The position numbers and the translations under genes are program-made. This document shows positions 16,054 through 24,398 of a DNA stretch of 64,000 nucleotides, piece after piece; position 1 is the first letter of the stretch; every line of letters begins with the position of its first letter. Below the pieces are notes generated by a model that made no database searches, was not told where the DNA came from, and was given only the letters and a program-made list of their open reading frames with translations. This stretch comes from Arthrobacter sp. NicSoilC5 (GTDB lineage Bacteria > Actinomycetota > Actinomycetes > Actinomycetales > Micrococcaceae): contig NZ_AP024660.1 in the NCBI RefSeq assembly GCF_019977395.1, positions 3,224,001-3,288,000 of the forward strand, in the 5' to 3' direction.

Positions 16054-17667
16054 GTGTCCCAAGATGTCCTGACCCCCGCCCGGATCTCCGAGATTCACAA
16101 GCAGGCGGGCCGCCGCAGGACCTTCGCCGTCATCTCCCACCCGGACGCCGGTAAGTCCACGCTCACCGAGGCGCTGGCCCTGCACGCGAAAGTGATCGGC
16201 ACCGCGGGTGCCTCCAGCGGCAAGGCCAACCGGAAGGAAACGGTCTCGGACTGGATGCAGATGGAGAAGGACCGCGGCATCTCCATCAGCTCCGCAGCCC
16301 TGCAGTTCTCCTACCGGGACACTGTCATCAACCTCCTGGACACCCCCGGCCACGCCGACTTCTCCGAGGACACCTACCGCGTGCTCGCCGCCGTGGACTG
16401 TGCCGTGATGCTGGTGGACGCCGCCAAGGGCCTGGAAACCCAGACCATGAAGCTCTTCGAGGTCTGCAAGCAGCGCAACCTGCCCATCATCACAGTCATC
16501 AACAAGTGGGACCGGCCGGGCCTGGACGCCCTGGCGCTGATGGACGAGATCACCGAACGCACCGGACTGCAGCCCATGCCGCTGACCTGGGCCGTGGGCA
16601 TCTCCGGCGACTTCCGGGGCGTGTGGGACCTGCGGAAGGACCGCTTCGCCCGGTTCCAGCGCAACAACGCCGGCGCGCAGATCGCCATCACCGAATACTT
16701 CACGCCGGAGGAAGCCGCCGAGAGCCAGGGCAGCAACTGGTCCGACGCCGTGGACGAGGCAGGCCTGGTGATCGAGTCCAACCTCGAGTTCGACGTCGAA
16801 GCCTTCCACGCGGGAAAGGCCACCCCCATCCTGTTCAGCTCCGCCGCACTGAACTTCGGCGTCAAGGAGCTGCTGGACGCCCTGGTGGACTTCGCTCCGC
16901 CGGCGTCCCCGCGCCCCGACGTGGACGGTGCGGCCCGCCCGGTTGAGTCGCCGTTTTCCGGCTTCGTCTTCAAGGTGCAGGCCGGCATGAACAAGGCGCA
17001 CCGCGACCACGTGGCCTTCATCCGGGTCTGCTCAGGCGTCTTCGAGCGCGGCATGGTGGTCACCCAGACCCGCACCGGCAAGTCCTTCGCCACCAAGTAC
17101 GCACAGCAGGTGTTCGGCCGGGAACGCGAAGTCATCGACGAGGCGTATCCCGGCGACGTGGTGGGGCTGGTCAACGCGTCATCACTGCGCGTAGGCGACA
17201 GCCTGTTCCTTGAGGAACCGGTGGAATACCCGGCCATCCCGCTGTTCGCCCCCGAGCACTTCCAGGTGGCCCGGTCCAAGGACCCCAGCAAGTTCAAGCA
17301 GTTCCGCCGCGGCATCGAGCAGCTCGAGCACGAGGGCGTCATCCAGGTGCTCCGCTCCGACGTCCGCGGCGACCAGGCGCCGGTGCTTGCCGCCGTCGGA
17401 CCCATGCAGTTCGAAGTGGTGGAGGACCGCATGGCCCACGACTTCAGCGCCCCCATGCGCCTGGAACGCCTGCCCTACTCGCTGGCCAGGATTTCGACGG
17501 CGGACGCCATGCCCGCGCTGGCCAACGTACCGGGTGCGGAGGTGCTTTTGCGGTCCGACGGCGAATACCTCGCCTTGTTCAACGACGTCTGGGCGCTCCG
17601 GCGGATCGAGAAGAACCACCCGGACCTGACACTCGTGCCCATCGGCACGCACAACCCGGCGAAATAA
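16054..17667 (+). CDS. prfC: peptide chain release factor 3
   Basis: GTPase that recycles release factors 1 and 2 from the ribosome after termination. The product starts MSQDVLTPARISEIHKQAGR and has the P-loop HPDAGKST near residue 30. SEVERAL further GTPase features follow: the switch region RGISISSAALQF, DTPGHADFSED and NKWD. Domains II and III follow with FVFKVQAGMNKAHRDHVAFIRVCSG. The open frame extends 40 codons further upstream but that part lacks family similarity, so I chose GTG 16054 (537 aa, normal length). The KAS II-like gene starts 7 bases after the stop, implying co-transcription. Confidence 0.95.
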   Translation: MSQDVLTPARISEIHKQAGRRRTFAVISHPDAGKSTLTEALALHAKVIGTAGASSGKANRKETVSDWMQMEKDRGISISSAALQFSYRDTVINLLDTPGHADFSEDTYRVLAAVDCAVMLVDAAKGLETQTMKLFEVCKQRNLPIITVINKWDRPGLDALALMDEITERTGLQPMPLTWAVGISGDFRGVWDLRKDRFARFQRNNAGAQIAITEYFTPEEAAESQGSNWSDAVDEAGLVIESNLEFDVEAFHAGKATPILFSSAALNFGVKELLDALVDFAPPASPRPDVDGAARPVESPFSGFVFKVQAGMNKAHRDHVAFIRVCSGVFERGMVVTQTRTGKSFATKYAQQVFGREREVIDEAYPGDVVGLVNASSLRVGDSLFLEEPVEYPAIPLFAPEHFQVARSKDPSKFKQFRRGIEQLEHEGVIQVLRSDVRGDQAPVLAAVGPMQFEVVEDRMAHDFSAPMRLERLPYSLARISTADAMPALANVPGAEVLLRSDGEYLALFNDVWALRRIEKNHPDLTLVPIGTHNPAK

Positions 17668-17674
17668 GGCATCC

Positions 17675-18904
17675 GTGAACACTCCTGCACCCCGCGCCGT
17701 CGTCACCGGTGCCGGCACCATCAACCCGCTCGGCACCACGGTCAAGGAGACCTGGGAGGCCCTGCTTGAGGGGCGCTCCGGGATCACCGCCCTGCACCAG
17801 GACTGGGCGGAGCAGCTGCCGGTCAAAATTGCCGGGCAAATTACTGCCGACCTTTCGGAGCACCTCAGCACCCGCGAAATGAAGCGGATGGACCGTTGCG
17901 GCCAGCTCGCCCTGGTCGCAGCCCGTGAGGCGTGGACGCAGGCCGGGAGCCCCGAGGTTGACCCCGAGCGGTTTGCGGTGGTGATCGGTTCCGCATACGG
18001 CGGCCTGGGTTCCACCATCGAGCAGGACCGCACGCTGAACCAGTCCGGGCCGCGGAAGGTTTCCCCGCACACCCTTACCCGGCTGATGGCCAACGGTCCC
18101 GCCGCCTGGGTCTCCATCGACCTTGGCGCCCGCGGCGGCGCACGGACGCCGGTCAGCGCCTGCGCCTCAGGGGCTGAGGCGATTGTCCAGGCAGCCGAGC
18201 TGATCCGCTCCGGTGCCGCCGACGTCGTTATTGCCGGCGGCGTCGATGCCTCCGTCAATGACCTGGTGATCAGCGGCTTCGCGCAGATCCGTGCACTGTC
18301 CACCCGTTCGGATGACCCGCAGCGGGCCGCGCGCCCGTTCGACGGCGGCCGGGACGGGTTTGTGCTCGCCGAGGGAGCCGCGGTGGTGGTGCTGGAGAGC
18401 GAAGAGCACGCCCGTGCCCGCGGCGCCATCATCCTTGGTGCCGTCGCCGGGGGAGCGGTGACCTCCGATGCCAACGACATCGTGGCGGCAGATCCTGCGA
18501 TGCAGCGCCGCGTCATGCAGAAGGCGCTGGACTCGGCCGGGATGGAACCGGCGGGGATTGGGTTTGTCCACGCCCACGCCACGTCCACCCCCGTGGGTGA
18601 CCGGCTGGAAGGCCAGGCGATCAATGCCGTCTTCGGCGCCTCCGTACCGGTGACGTCCACGAAGGGTCACACCGGACACCTGCTGGGCGGCGCCGGCGCG
18701 CTGGCCGCCGTCGTGGTCCTCGAAGCCCTCCGCACCGGCCACCTTCCCGGGACGCTGAACGTGGAGGCACTGGACCCGGAAGTGGACCTTAACGTCGTCA
18801 CCGAAAACGCACACCAGCTTCCGCCCGGGTATGCCCAGGCGGGCCTGGTGAATGCGTTCGGCTTCGGCGGCCACAGCGTGGCTCTGGTGCTCACCGGCGC
18901 GTAG
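17675..18904 (+). CDS. fabF: beta-ketoacyl-ACP synthase, FabF/KAS II type
   Basis: Condenses malonyl-ACP with acyl-ACP in fatty-acid elongation. The Cys-His-His active site is complete: Cys in VSACASGAEA (about residue 163), His in HAHATSTPVGD and His in KGHTGHLLGGAG. The N-terminus VVTGAGTINPLGTT and the C-terminal NAFGFGGHSVALVL loop fit thiolase-fold KAS II enzymes; 409 residues is normal. It sits directly behind prfC and away from any visible fabD, fabH or acpP, so it may be a second, specialised synthase. The GTG start follows the prfC stop by 7 bases. Confidence 0.9.
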   Translation: MNTPAPRAVVTGAGTINPLGTTVKETWEALLEGRSGITALHQDWAEQLPVKIAGQITADLSEHLSTREMKRMDRCGQLALVAAREAWTQAGSPEVDPERFAVVIGSAYGGLGSTIEQDRTLNQSGPRKVSPHTLTRLMANGPAAWVSIDLGARGGARTPVSACASGAEAIVQAAELIRSGAADVVIAGGVDASVNDLVISGFAQIRALSTRSDDPQRAARPFDGGRDGFVLAEGAAVVVLESEEHARARGAIILGAVAGGAVTSDANDIVAADPAMQRRVMQKALDSAGMEPAGIGFVHAHATSTPVGDRLEGQAINAVFGASVPVTSTKGHTGHLLGGAGALAAVVVLEALRTGHLPGTLNVEALDPEVDLNVVTENAHQLPPGYAQAGLVNAFGFGGHSVALVLTGA

Positions 18905-18949
18905 CCAAACGCTGGAAAACGCCGATGCAGCAGCGCGTTAAGCGGGGGT

Positions 18950-19438
18950 CTAGCTGCCCGCCATGTCCTCAACCAGTGCATCGAGGATGGGCAGCTGGCC
19001 CTTGACGAGTTTGAGCCGGGCCTCCTGCTCAGGGAACCAGCGGGCGTCGTCGATCTCGGGGTAGTGCTGGATTTTGCCGGACCCCTTGGGCCATTCCAGC
19101 GGGAAAGTGTTGCTGTTGATCGCCTCCGGGGCGAACTCAGCCTGCGCCGCGTAGGCGGTGATGAGCTTTCCGGAGGACTGCCGGAACTCGCCGAGCAGCC
19201 GGTATTCAGCCTCCGGGGCCGCAGTCCCCATTTCCTCTGCGAACTCCCGCAGTGCAGCAGCCAGCGGGTCCTCGCCGTCGGCGTACTCACCTTTGGGAAT
19301 GGACCAGGCGTGCGTGTCCTTGCGTGCCCAAAACGGACCGCCCATGTGGGCTATCCATACCTGCAGCCCGTCCGGGGCGCCGCCGGGGGTGGCCGGGGCC
19401 TGTCGGTACAGCAGGATGCCTGCGCTTCGAATGGGCAT
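18950..19438 (-). CDS. Nudix hydrolase
   Basis: Hydrolyses nucleoside diphosphates linked to another moiety. The Nudix box is intact as GEYADGEDPLAAALREFAEE followed by MG, with the metal-binding glutamates in REFAEE. The product begins MPIRSAGILLYRQ and includes WSIPKGEYADGEDP. Length (162 aa) fits single-domain members. The substrate is unknown; this sub-type (SAGILLYR, WSIPKGE) is often annotated as bis(5'-nucleosyl)-tetraphosphatase-like. GGAG lies before the ATG. It is convergent with the KAS II gene. Confidence 0.88.
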   Translation of the reverse strand: MPIRSAGILLYRQAPATPGGAPDGLQVWIAHMGGPFWARKDTHAWSIPKGEYADGEDPLAAALREFAEEMGTAAPEAEYRLLGEFRQSSGKLITAYAAQAEFAPEAINSNTFPLEWPKGSGKIQHYPEIDDARWFPEQEARLKLVKGQLPILDALVEDMAGS

Positions 19439-19557
19439 TGGGTCTCCGGATCGTCAGGAAGTGCAGTTGCCGTCCGCCGTTAACGTGGAGTTCACGGCGC
19501 TGCTCTAGGTTATTCCTTCAGGCACCCTGCCAGGCACTCCGCTCGAAAGGAGCACTC

Positions 19558-19797
19558 ATGGCCAACATTGCTGAGGTTTTGGGACGGCTCACCCCGGAAG
19601 AAGTGGAAGAACTCCGCAGCCTTGGTCCCCAGGGCCACCTGCCGCGGCATCTGGTGGATGCCCTGGACCGCGCGGCCGGGGGAACGGGGTCGGGCCGCGG
19701 GTATTACGTTGCCAACGGCAATGTGAGCGCCACCGGCGGCCCGCTGCTGGTGCTGCGCAGCGACGTTTCCAGCTGGCTGGCCGGCGCCGCTTCCTGA
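19558..19797 (+). CDS. small hypothetical protein, 79 aa
   Basis: Preceded by GAAAGGAG at a good distance from the ATG. The product MANIAEVLGRLTPEEVEELR and onward has an acidic N-terminal helix (TPEEVEELRSL), a Gly-rich hinge (GGTGSGRGYYVANG) and a C-terminal segment LLVLRSDVSSWLAG. The frame is open far upstream into the Nudix gene's antisense, but the ribosome binding site fixes this start. No domain recognised. It is divergent from the Nudix gene and convergent with the sensor kinase gene. Confidence 0.65.
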   Translation: MANIAEVLGRLTPEEVEELRSLGPQGHLPRHLVDALDRAAGGTGSGRGYYVANGNVSATGGPLLVLRSDVSSWLAGAAS

Positions 19798-19810
19798 CTG
19801 CCCGGAGCTG

Positions 19811-21499
19811 TCAGCGTAACGGCAGGATGAAGGTCGCAGTGGTGCCCACACCGGGCTCACTGTCCAGGCTGATGGATCCACCGTGGCCTTCAACGATGGT
19901 CTTGCTGACGGGCAACCCCAGGCCCGCGCCCGGGATGGCCGTTTCCCGCGACCGGGCCGAGCGGAAGAACTTGGTGAATGCCTGTTCCTGCTCTTCCTGC
20001 GTCATTCCCACGCCCGTATCGGTGACGGAACAGACCAGGCCCGCATCGGTCCTGACGGCCCCGGCAGTGATGAGGCCGCCGCTGGGGGAGTACTTGATGG
20101 CGTTCGAGAGCAGGTTCCTGACCACCTGGCCGATTCGCTCCGGATCCACCCTTGCCGGCAGCGGCTGCTCCACGTCAAGGACCAGCTGCAGCCCGTTGCC
20201 GGCGGCCTTGGGGAGTGCGGCATCCACTTCCAGGGCCAGCAGCCGGGCCAGGTCCGTTTCCTCCAGCGACAGGTCCATCCGCTCGGATGCCACAGCGATC
20301 AGGTCATTGACCAGGCTCAGCAAGTGTTCCGAGTTCCGGCGCACCACCAAAAGCTCCTCCCGGATGTCCTCATGCCCGGGTTCGTCCAAGACCAGTTCCA
20401 GGTAGCCCAGGATGGACGTGAGCGGTGTCCGCAGCTCGTGCGAGACAGTGGCAACGAAGTCGTCCTTGGCCGCCAGCGCACTGACCAGGGTGGTGACGTC
20501 CACAAAGGTGATGACGGCCCCACCTTCCTGGCCGCCGGCGGGAGGGAAGCTATGCGAGCTCACGGAGTAGGCACGCTGGCGGTCTGCGGGGCCGGCCCAA
20601 TACAACTCGTCCGTGAAGGCATCGCCGGCTGCGGCCCGGGCTGCGGGAAGCAGGCCTGACGGTACCGGTGTACAGCGGTCCGCCAGCATCAGCGCGCCCG
20701 GCCCTTCGGCAGGGCCCATCACGCCGCCGAGGGCGGGGTCCGTGCGCATCGCCCTGTTGGCCAGCACGGTGTGGCCCCAGGTGTCCACCACCCAGACGCC
20801 CACCCCAACAGCCTTCAGCACTGCATCAAGCAGGGCCTGCCGGCGGACGCTTTCCGCCAGCGTGCGGGCCAGATCCTGTTCGTTTTCAACAAGCCTGACG
20901 CGATGGCGGCGGATGGTGGTGGCCACCACGTGGGCGGTCACCGCGATGACAGACATGACCAGGGGAAGGATGAGGGTGCGGATCATGGATCCCCCGGCCG
21001 GGGACGAGCCCTGCACGGCAGCGGGAACAACGATGCTGAGGACCGTCCCAGCAATGGCCAGGACCGGCATGTACGGCCGGACCTGCGCAGAGAGCCAGAT
21101 GACGGGAAATACCAGCATTACGCTCAGCACGCTGAAGGTAGGTCCACCCGCCTGCCGGGTGAGCCCGATGGCGATGCAATCCATAAGCGGGATCACGGCA
21201 AACGTCGCCGCCGGGATCCGGGCCCAGGGCGTGGCCACGCACAAGGCGGCGATTGCAAGATGGAACAGCAGGGCTGCCATAAAGAGCTTGCTGTTGAATG
21301 TCTCTGGGCTGAAGACGGCCGTGGCAACCACCACGAGGACCATGGCCAACGTGACCGGCGATTGACTGGCGGCCACCCGCATGCGGGGACTAAGGCTCAC
21401 CAACAGGCCATCGAGTCGGTCGGACACCACCGGCTGTACCTGCGCCGTGCGTTCATGGTTCACCGCACTGGCGGTCCCCTGCTTTTCCCCGATTACCAC
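19811..21499 (-). CDS. membrane sensor histidine kinase (orphan)
   Basis: The N-terminal ~190 residues form several membrane helices (LAMVLVVVATAVF, FMAALLFHLAIAALCVA, LILPLVMSVIAVTAHVVATTI). A PAS-like domain follows (LDAVLKAVGVGVWVVDTWGHTVLANRAM). Then comes the HisKA box KDDFVATVSHELRTPLTSIL with the phospho-acceptor His. The ATPase domain has N-box LLSNAIKYSP, G1 DTGVGM, and F/G2 AGLGLPVSKTIVEGHGG. No response regulator gene is adjacent, so partner and signal are unknown. The GTG start at 21499 is accepted by default. It is 117 bases downstream of radA on the same strand. Confidence 0.92.
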   Translation of the reverse strand: MVIGEKQGTASAVNHERTAQVQPVVSDRLDGLLVSLSPRMRVAASQSPVTLAMVLVVVATAVFSPETFNSKLFMAALLFHLAIAALCVATPWARIPAATFAVIPLMDCIAIGLTRQAGGPTFSVLSVMLVFPVIWLSAQVRPYMPVLAIAGTVLSIVVPAAVQGSSPAGGSMIRTLILPLVMSVIAVTAHVVATTIRRHRVRLVENEQDLARTLAESVRRQALLDAVLKAVGVGVWVVDTWGHTVLANRAMRTDPALGGVMGPAEGPGALMLADRCTPVPSGLLPAARAAAGDAFTDELYWAGPADRQRAYSVSSHSFPPAGGQEGGAVITFVDVTTLVSALAAKDDFVATVSHELRTPLTSILGYLELVLDEPGHEDIREELLVVRRNSEHLLSLVNDLIAVASERMDLSLEETDLARLLALEVDAALPKAAGNGLQLVLDVEQPLPARVDPERIGQVVRNLLSNAIKYSPSGGLITAGAVRTDAGLVCSVTDTGVGMTQEEQEQAFTKFFRSARSRETAIPGAGLGLPVSKTIVEGHGGSISLDSEPGVGTTATFILPLR

Positions 21500-21616
21500 G
21501 CTGCCCCCAGCACAGAAATGTAAGCCTCCGTCTGCGAGAAGGTTCTGGACTTAGAGTACCCGCCGGGAACCAGTGCTCTGCCCGCTGCCCCCGCACCGGC
21601 CCCCGGAAGCAGGCTG

Positions 21617-22990
21617 CTAGCCAATCAGGAGGCTGAGCGCCTCCGTGAGGTGCTCTACTTCACGCACCGAGAATCCCGCCGGCACGGGACCGGGCCCGGT
21701 GTGGCTGGCCGGAACCACGGCGTGGGTGAATCCCAGCCGGTGGGCTTCCTGGATGCGCTGGTTGATGCCCGGTACGGGCCGGACCTCGCCTGCCAGCCCC
21801 ACCTCGCCGAAGGCAATAAGCCGGATGGGCAAAGGCTTGCGGGCCTTGGCCGACGCCACGGCAAGGGCCACCGCCAGGTCCGTGGCCGGTTCACTGAGCT
21901 TCACCCCGCCCACGGTGGCAACGTAGGAATCATCCTTGTGCAGCATGGTCCCTGCGCGCTGCTGCAGTACGGCCAACAGCATGGACACGCGTGAACTGTC
22001 CAGGCCGCTGGTGGCGCGGCGGGGCTGCGAGTTGGGGCTTTCGGCGAGCAGCGACTGCACTTCCGCAAGCAACGGGCGGCGCCCCTCCATGGTGACGGTG
22101 ATGCAGGTCCCGGAAACCGGGTCCTTGGTGCGGCTGACGAACAGCCCGCTGGGATCCGCCAGTCCCTCGATGCCGTTCTCATTGAGGTCGAAGCAGCCGA
22201 CGTCGTCGGTGGGCCCGTACCGGTTCTTCACGGCGCGCAGCAACCGCAGGCGGGAGTGCCGCTCGCCCTCGAACTGGCACACCACATCCACCAGGTGCTC
22301 CAGCAGGCGGGGCCCGGCAATGGAACCGTCCTTGGTAACGTGCCCCACCAGCAGGGTGGTCATGTTCCGCCGCTTGGCGGCCGCGATGATGGATGCGGCC
22401 ACCTCGCGGACCTGCGACACGCCGCCCGCGCTGCCGTCAACATCGGCGCTGCTGAGCGTCTGCACCGAGTCCACGATCAGCAGCCGCGGCTCGATCTTCT
22501 CCACCTGGCCCAAGGCCTGGCCGAGGTCCGTCTCCGCGGACAGGTACAGGGATTCGGCGACGGCGTCGATCCGTTCGGCCCGCAGTTTGACCTGGGCGGC
22601 CGATTCCTCGCCAGTGACATAGAGGACGTCCTGGGCGGTGCGGGCGAACTTGGCAGCGACGTCCAGCAGCAGCGTGGATTTGCCGACGCCGGGTTCGCCG
22701 GCCAGCAGGATGACGGCGCCCGGAACCAGGCCGCCGCCCAGCACCCGGTCCAGTTCGTCCACGCCGGTGGGCAGGAAAGCTGCCGTAGTGGCATCGACGT
22801 CGGCAATCCGGCGCGCGGGCTCCGCGACTGTTGTAGCCGCCGTCGTCCGTGCCACGGCAGTACCCGTTTCCTCCACCGTGCCCCACGCCTGGCACTCGCC
22901 GCAGCGGCCCACCCACTTGGCCGTGGTCCAGCCGCACTCGGCGCATTTGTACGCGGGCGCCTTGGATGCCCGGGAAGTCTTTGTTGCCAT
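21617..22990 (-). CDS. radA: DNA repair protein RadA (branch-migration ATPase)
   Basis: RecA-related helicase that drives branch migration in recombinational repair. An N-terminal four-Cys zinc finger (CAECGW...CGECQAW) is followed by the RecA core with Walker A GEPGVGKST and Walker B LLIVDSVQTL. The RadA signature appears as KNRYGPTDDVG. A C-terminal Lon-protease-like domain begins near GGVKLSEPATDLAVALAVASAKA. I chose ATG 22990 (MATKTSRASKAPAYKC) over 23020 because the zinc finger follows at the usual distance. Length 457 is normal. It belongs with disA and mutY to a conserved genome-integrity neighbourhood. Confidence 0.95.
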   Translation of the reverse strand: MATKTSRASKAPAYKCAECGWTTAKWVGRCGECQAWGTVEETGTAVARTTAATTVAEPARRIADVDATTAAFLPTGVDELDRVLGGGLVPGAVILLAGEPGVGKSTLLLDVAAKFARTAQDVLYVTGEESAAQVKLRAERIDAVAESLYLSAETDLGQALGQVEKIEPRLLIVDSVQTLSSADVDGSAGGVSQVREVAASIIAAAKRRNMTTLLVGHVTKDGSIAGPRLLEHLVDVVCQFEGERHSRLRLLRAVKNRYGPTDDVGCFDLNENGIEGLADPSGLFVSRTKDPVSGTCITVTMEGRRPLLAEVQSLLAESPNSQPRRATSGLDSSRVSMLLAVLQQRAGTMLHKDDSYVATVGGVKLSEPATDLAVALAVASAKARKPLPIRLIAFGEVGLAGEVRPVPGINQRIQEAHRLGFTHAVVPASHTGPGPVPAGFSVREVEHLTEALSLLIG

Positions 22991-23019
22991 GCGTCCAACC
23001 CTAGCGGCGGGCACCGACA

Positions 23020-24147
23020 CTACAGCGCCGGCAGCACGTCCCTGGCCTCGGCCGCATCCATGCCGGTGGCTTCCAGCAGGTCCACCATCAGCGGCCGGAA
23101 CAGCATGACCACAGTTTCGCCCTCCAGCCGCGTCACCTCCAGGAGCTTGGGATGCAGGCGAAGAGCGATCTCGCTCAGGTCCCGCCGGGCAGTGCGCAAG
23201 TGGGCGCGGCGGACGCCTTCGTGCGTCTCCGCAAGGCCCAGGGAAAGCTCGTCAATGGCGGCAGCTGTCTCCTGCAGCACCCCCGCGATGCTGTCCGTCG
23301 CCTCGTCCGAGAGCGCCGTGTGGTTGATGGCGCTGGTCAACCGCCGCGCAAACACGCGGCTGTTCCTCAGGGCGAGGTCGATAAAATCCAGCGACTGCTT
23401 CAGCCGGTCCAGTTCATCGCGGTGCCGCCGGTAGGCGGGCGCCAGCGTGGCCACCTCGCCGGACGCCCGGAGGGACTGGCGCATGGCATCCACCAGCGGC
23501 TGGCAGTTCCGGCCGCGGATCAGCGCATGCCAGGCCTGGGTGGAATCACTGTTGGCCAGCGCCCCGGCACATTCCCGCAGCACCTCCGCCAGTTCATGCA
23601 GCAGTTTCTGCACATCCCGGCGCGGCTCCTGGCGCGGGTCCTTGGGTACCAGGATGGTCACCAGCAGGGCGCACATTCCGCCCACCACGGCATCGATGCT
23701 CCGGGTGAACGGGCCCCCGGACGGTGCCGGCAGCAAGACCACCAGCAGCGATTGAAGCGCCAGCTGCGTGGTGAAGATATTCCCGCTGTCCAGGAAACGG
23801 GCCAGCAGGATCGAGAAGAGGAGCACGACGGCGGCCACCCAGATATCGCCGCCCAGCCAGTGCAGGAGCAGGTCACCGACAGCAATGCCGATGGTGCAGC
23901 CCAGGCCCACTTCCATCACGCGCCGCAGCCGCGGCTCCCGGGAAAACCCGAGGGCGATCAGCGACGAGGTGGCAGCGAACAGGGGGCCGGAGTGGCCCAG
24001 GACGTACTCGGCGAACGCATAGGCGCCCACCGCGCACACGGTCATCTGGATGGCGGGCACAAAGGAGTTGCGGCTTCGGATCAACCCGGTCCGGATCCGG
24101 CTGCGCAGGAACCGCCTGGTCGCTGAGAGTCCTGCTGGGATGGCCAT
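23020..24147 (-). CDS. FUSC-like aromatic acid exporter family membrane protein
   Basis: The N-terminal half has about six membrane helices in two hairpins (AIQMTVCAVGAYAFAEYVL, PLFAATSSLIALGF, VGLGCTIGIAVGDLLL, IWVAAVVLLFSILLARF, LALQSLLVVLLPA, VVGGMCALLVTILV). The C-terminal half is a soluble helical region rich in Leu, Arg and Glu, probably a coiled coil (LDRLKQSLDFIDLALRNSR). This layout fits FUSC/ArAE half-transporters; the substrate is unknown. ATG 24147 (MAIPAGLSATRRF) is preferred to the far upstream alternative. It sits 29 bases upstream of radA. Confidence 0.8.
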   Translation of the reverse strand: MAIPAGLSATRRFLRSRIRTGLIRSRNSFVPAIQMTVCAVGAYAFAEYVLGHSGPLFAATSSLIALGFSREPRLRRVMEVGLGCTIGIAVGDLLLHWLGGDIWVAAVVLLFSILLARFLDSGNIFTTQLALQSLLVVLLPAPSGGPFTRSIDAVVGGMCALLVTILVPKDPRQEPRRDVQKLLHELAEVLRECAGALANSDSTQAWHALIRGRNCQPLVDAMRQSLRASGEVATLAPAYRRHRDELDRLKQSLDFIDLALRNSRVFARRLTSAINHTALSDEATDSIAGVLQETAAAIDELSLGLAETHEGVRRAHLRTARRDLSEIALRLHPKLLEVTRLEGETVVMLFRPLMVDLLEATGMDAAEARDVLPAL

Positions 24148-24257
24148 GGGTCCAAGTCTATTCAGTGCCGATCCACTGCCCGGCGCAGGTGCACTACGAC
24201 TGCGCATGTGATCTGCGCAATGGTGACCCGGCATTTGTCAGCCAATATCCCGCCGTC

Positions 24258-24279
24258 GTTAATCCTCCGTTCACTTTGG
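24258..24279 (+). promoter_or_regulatory. PHO-box-like direct repeat upstream of pstS
   Basis: Two adjacent 11-base units, GTTAATCCTCC and GTTCACTTTGG, resemble the GTTCACC-type repeats bound by PhoP in actinobacteria. A looser GTTACC unit follows at 24292, one base out of phase. The location 120-140 bases before pstS fits phosphate-starvation control. Confidence 0.45.
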
Positions 24280-24398
24280 ACAGCCCATCCCGTTACCTGC
24301 GGCCCTTAACTTTCTTGAAGGTACAAAACGTACGCATCGCGCAGCAGGGTTCTCCGTCCCTGTCCCGCACCTGAATAACCCTGGAAGGGGTACATCTA

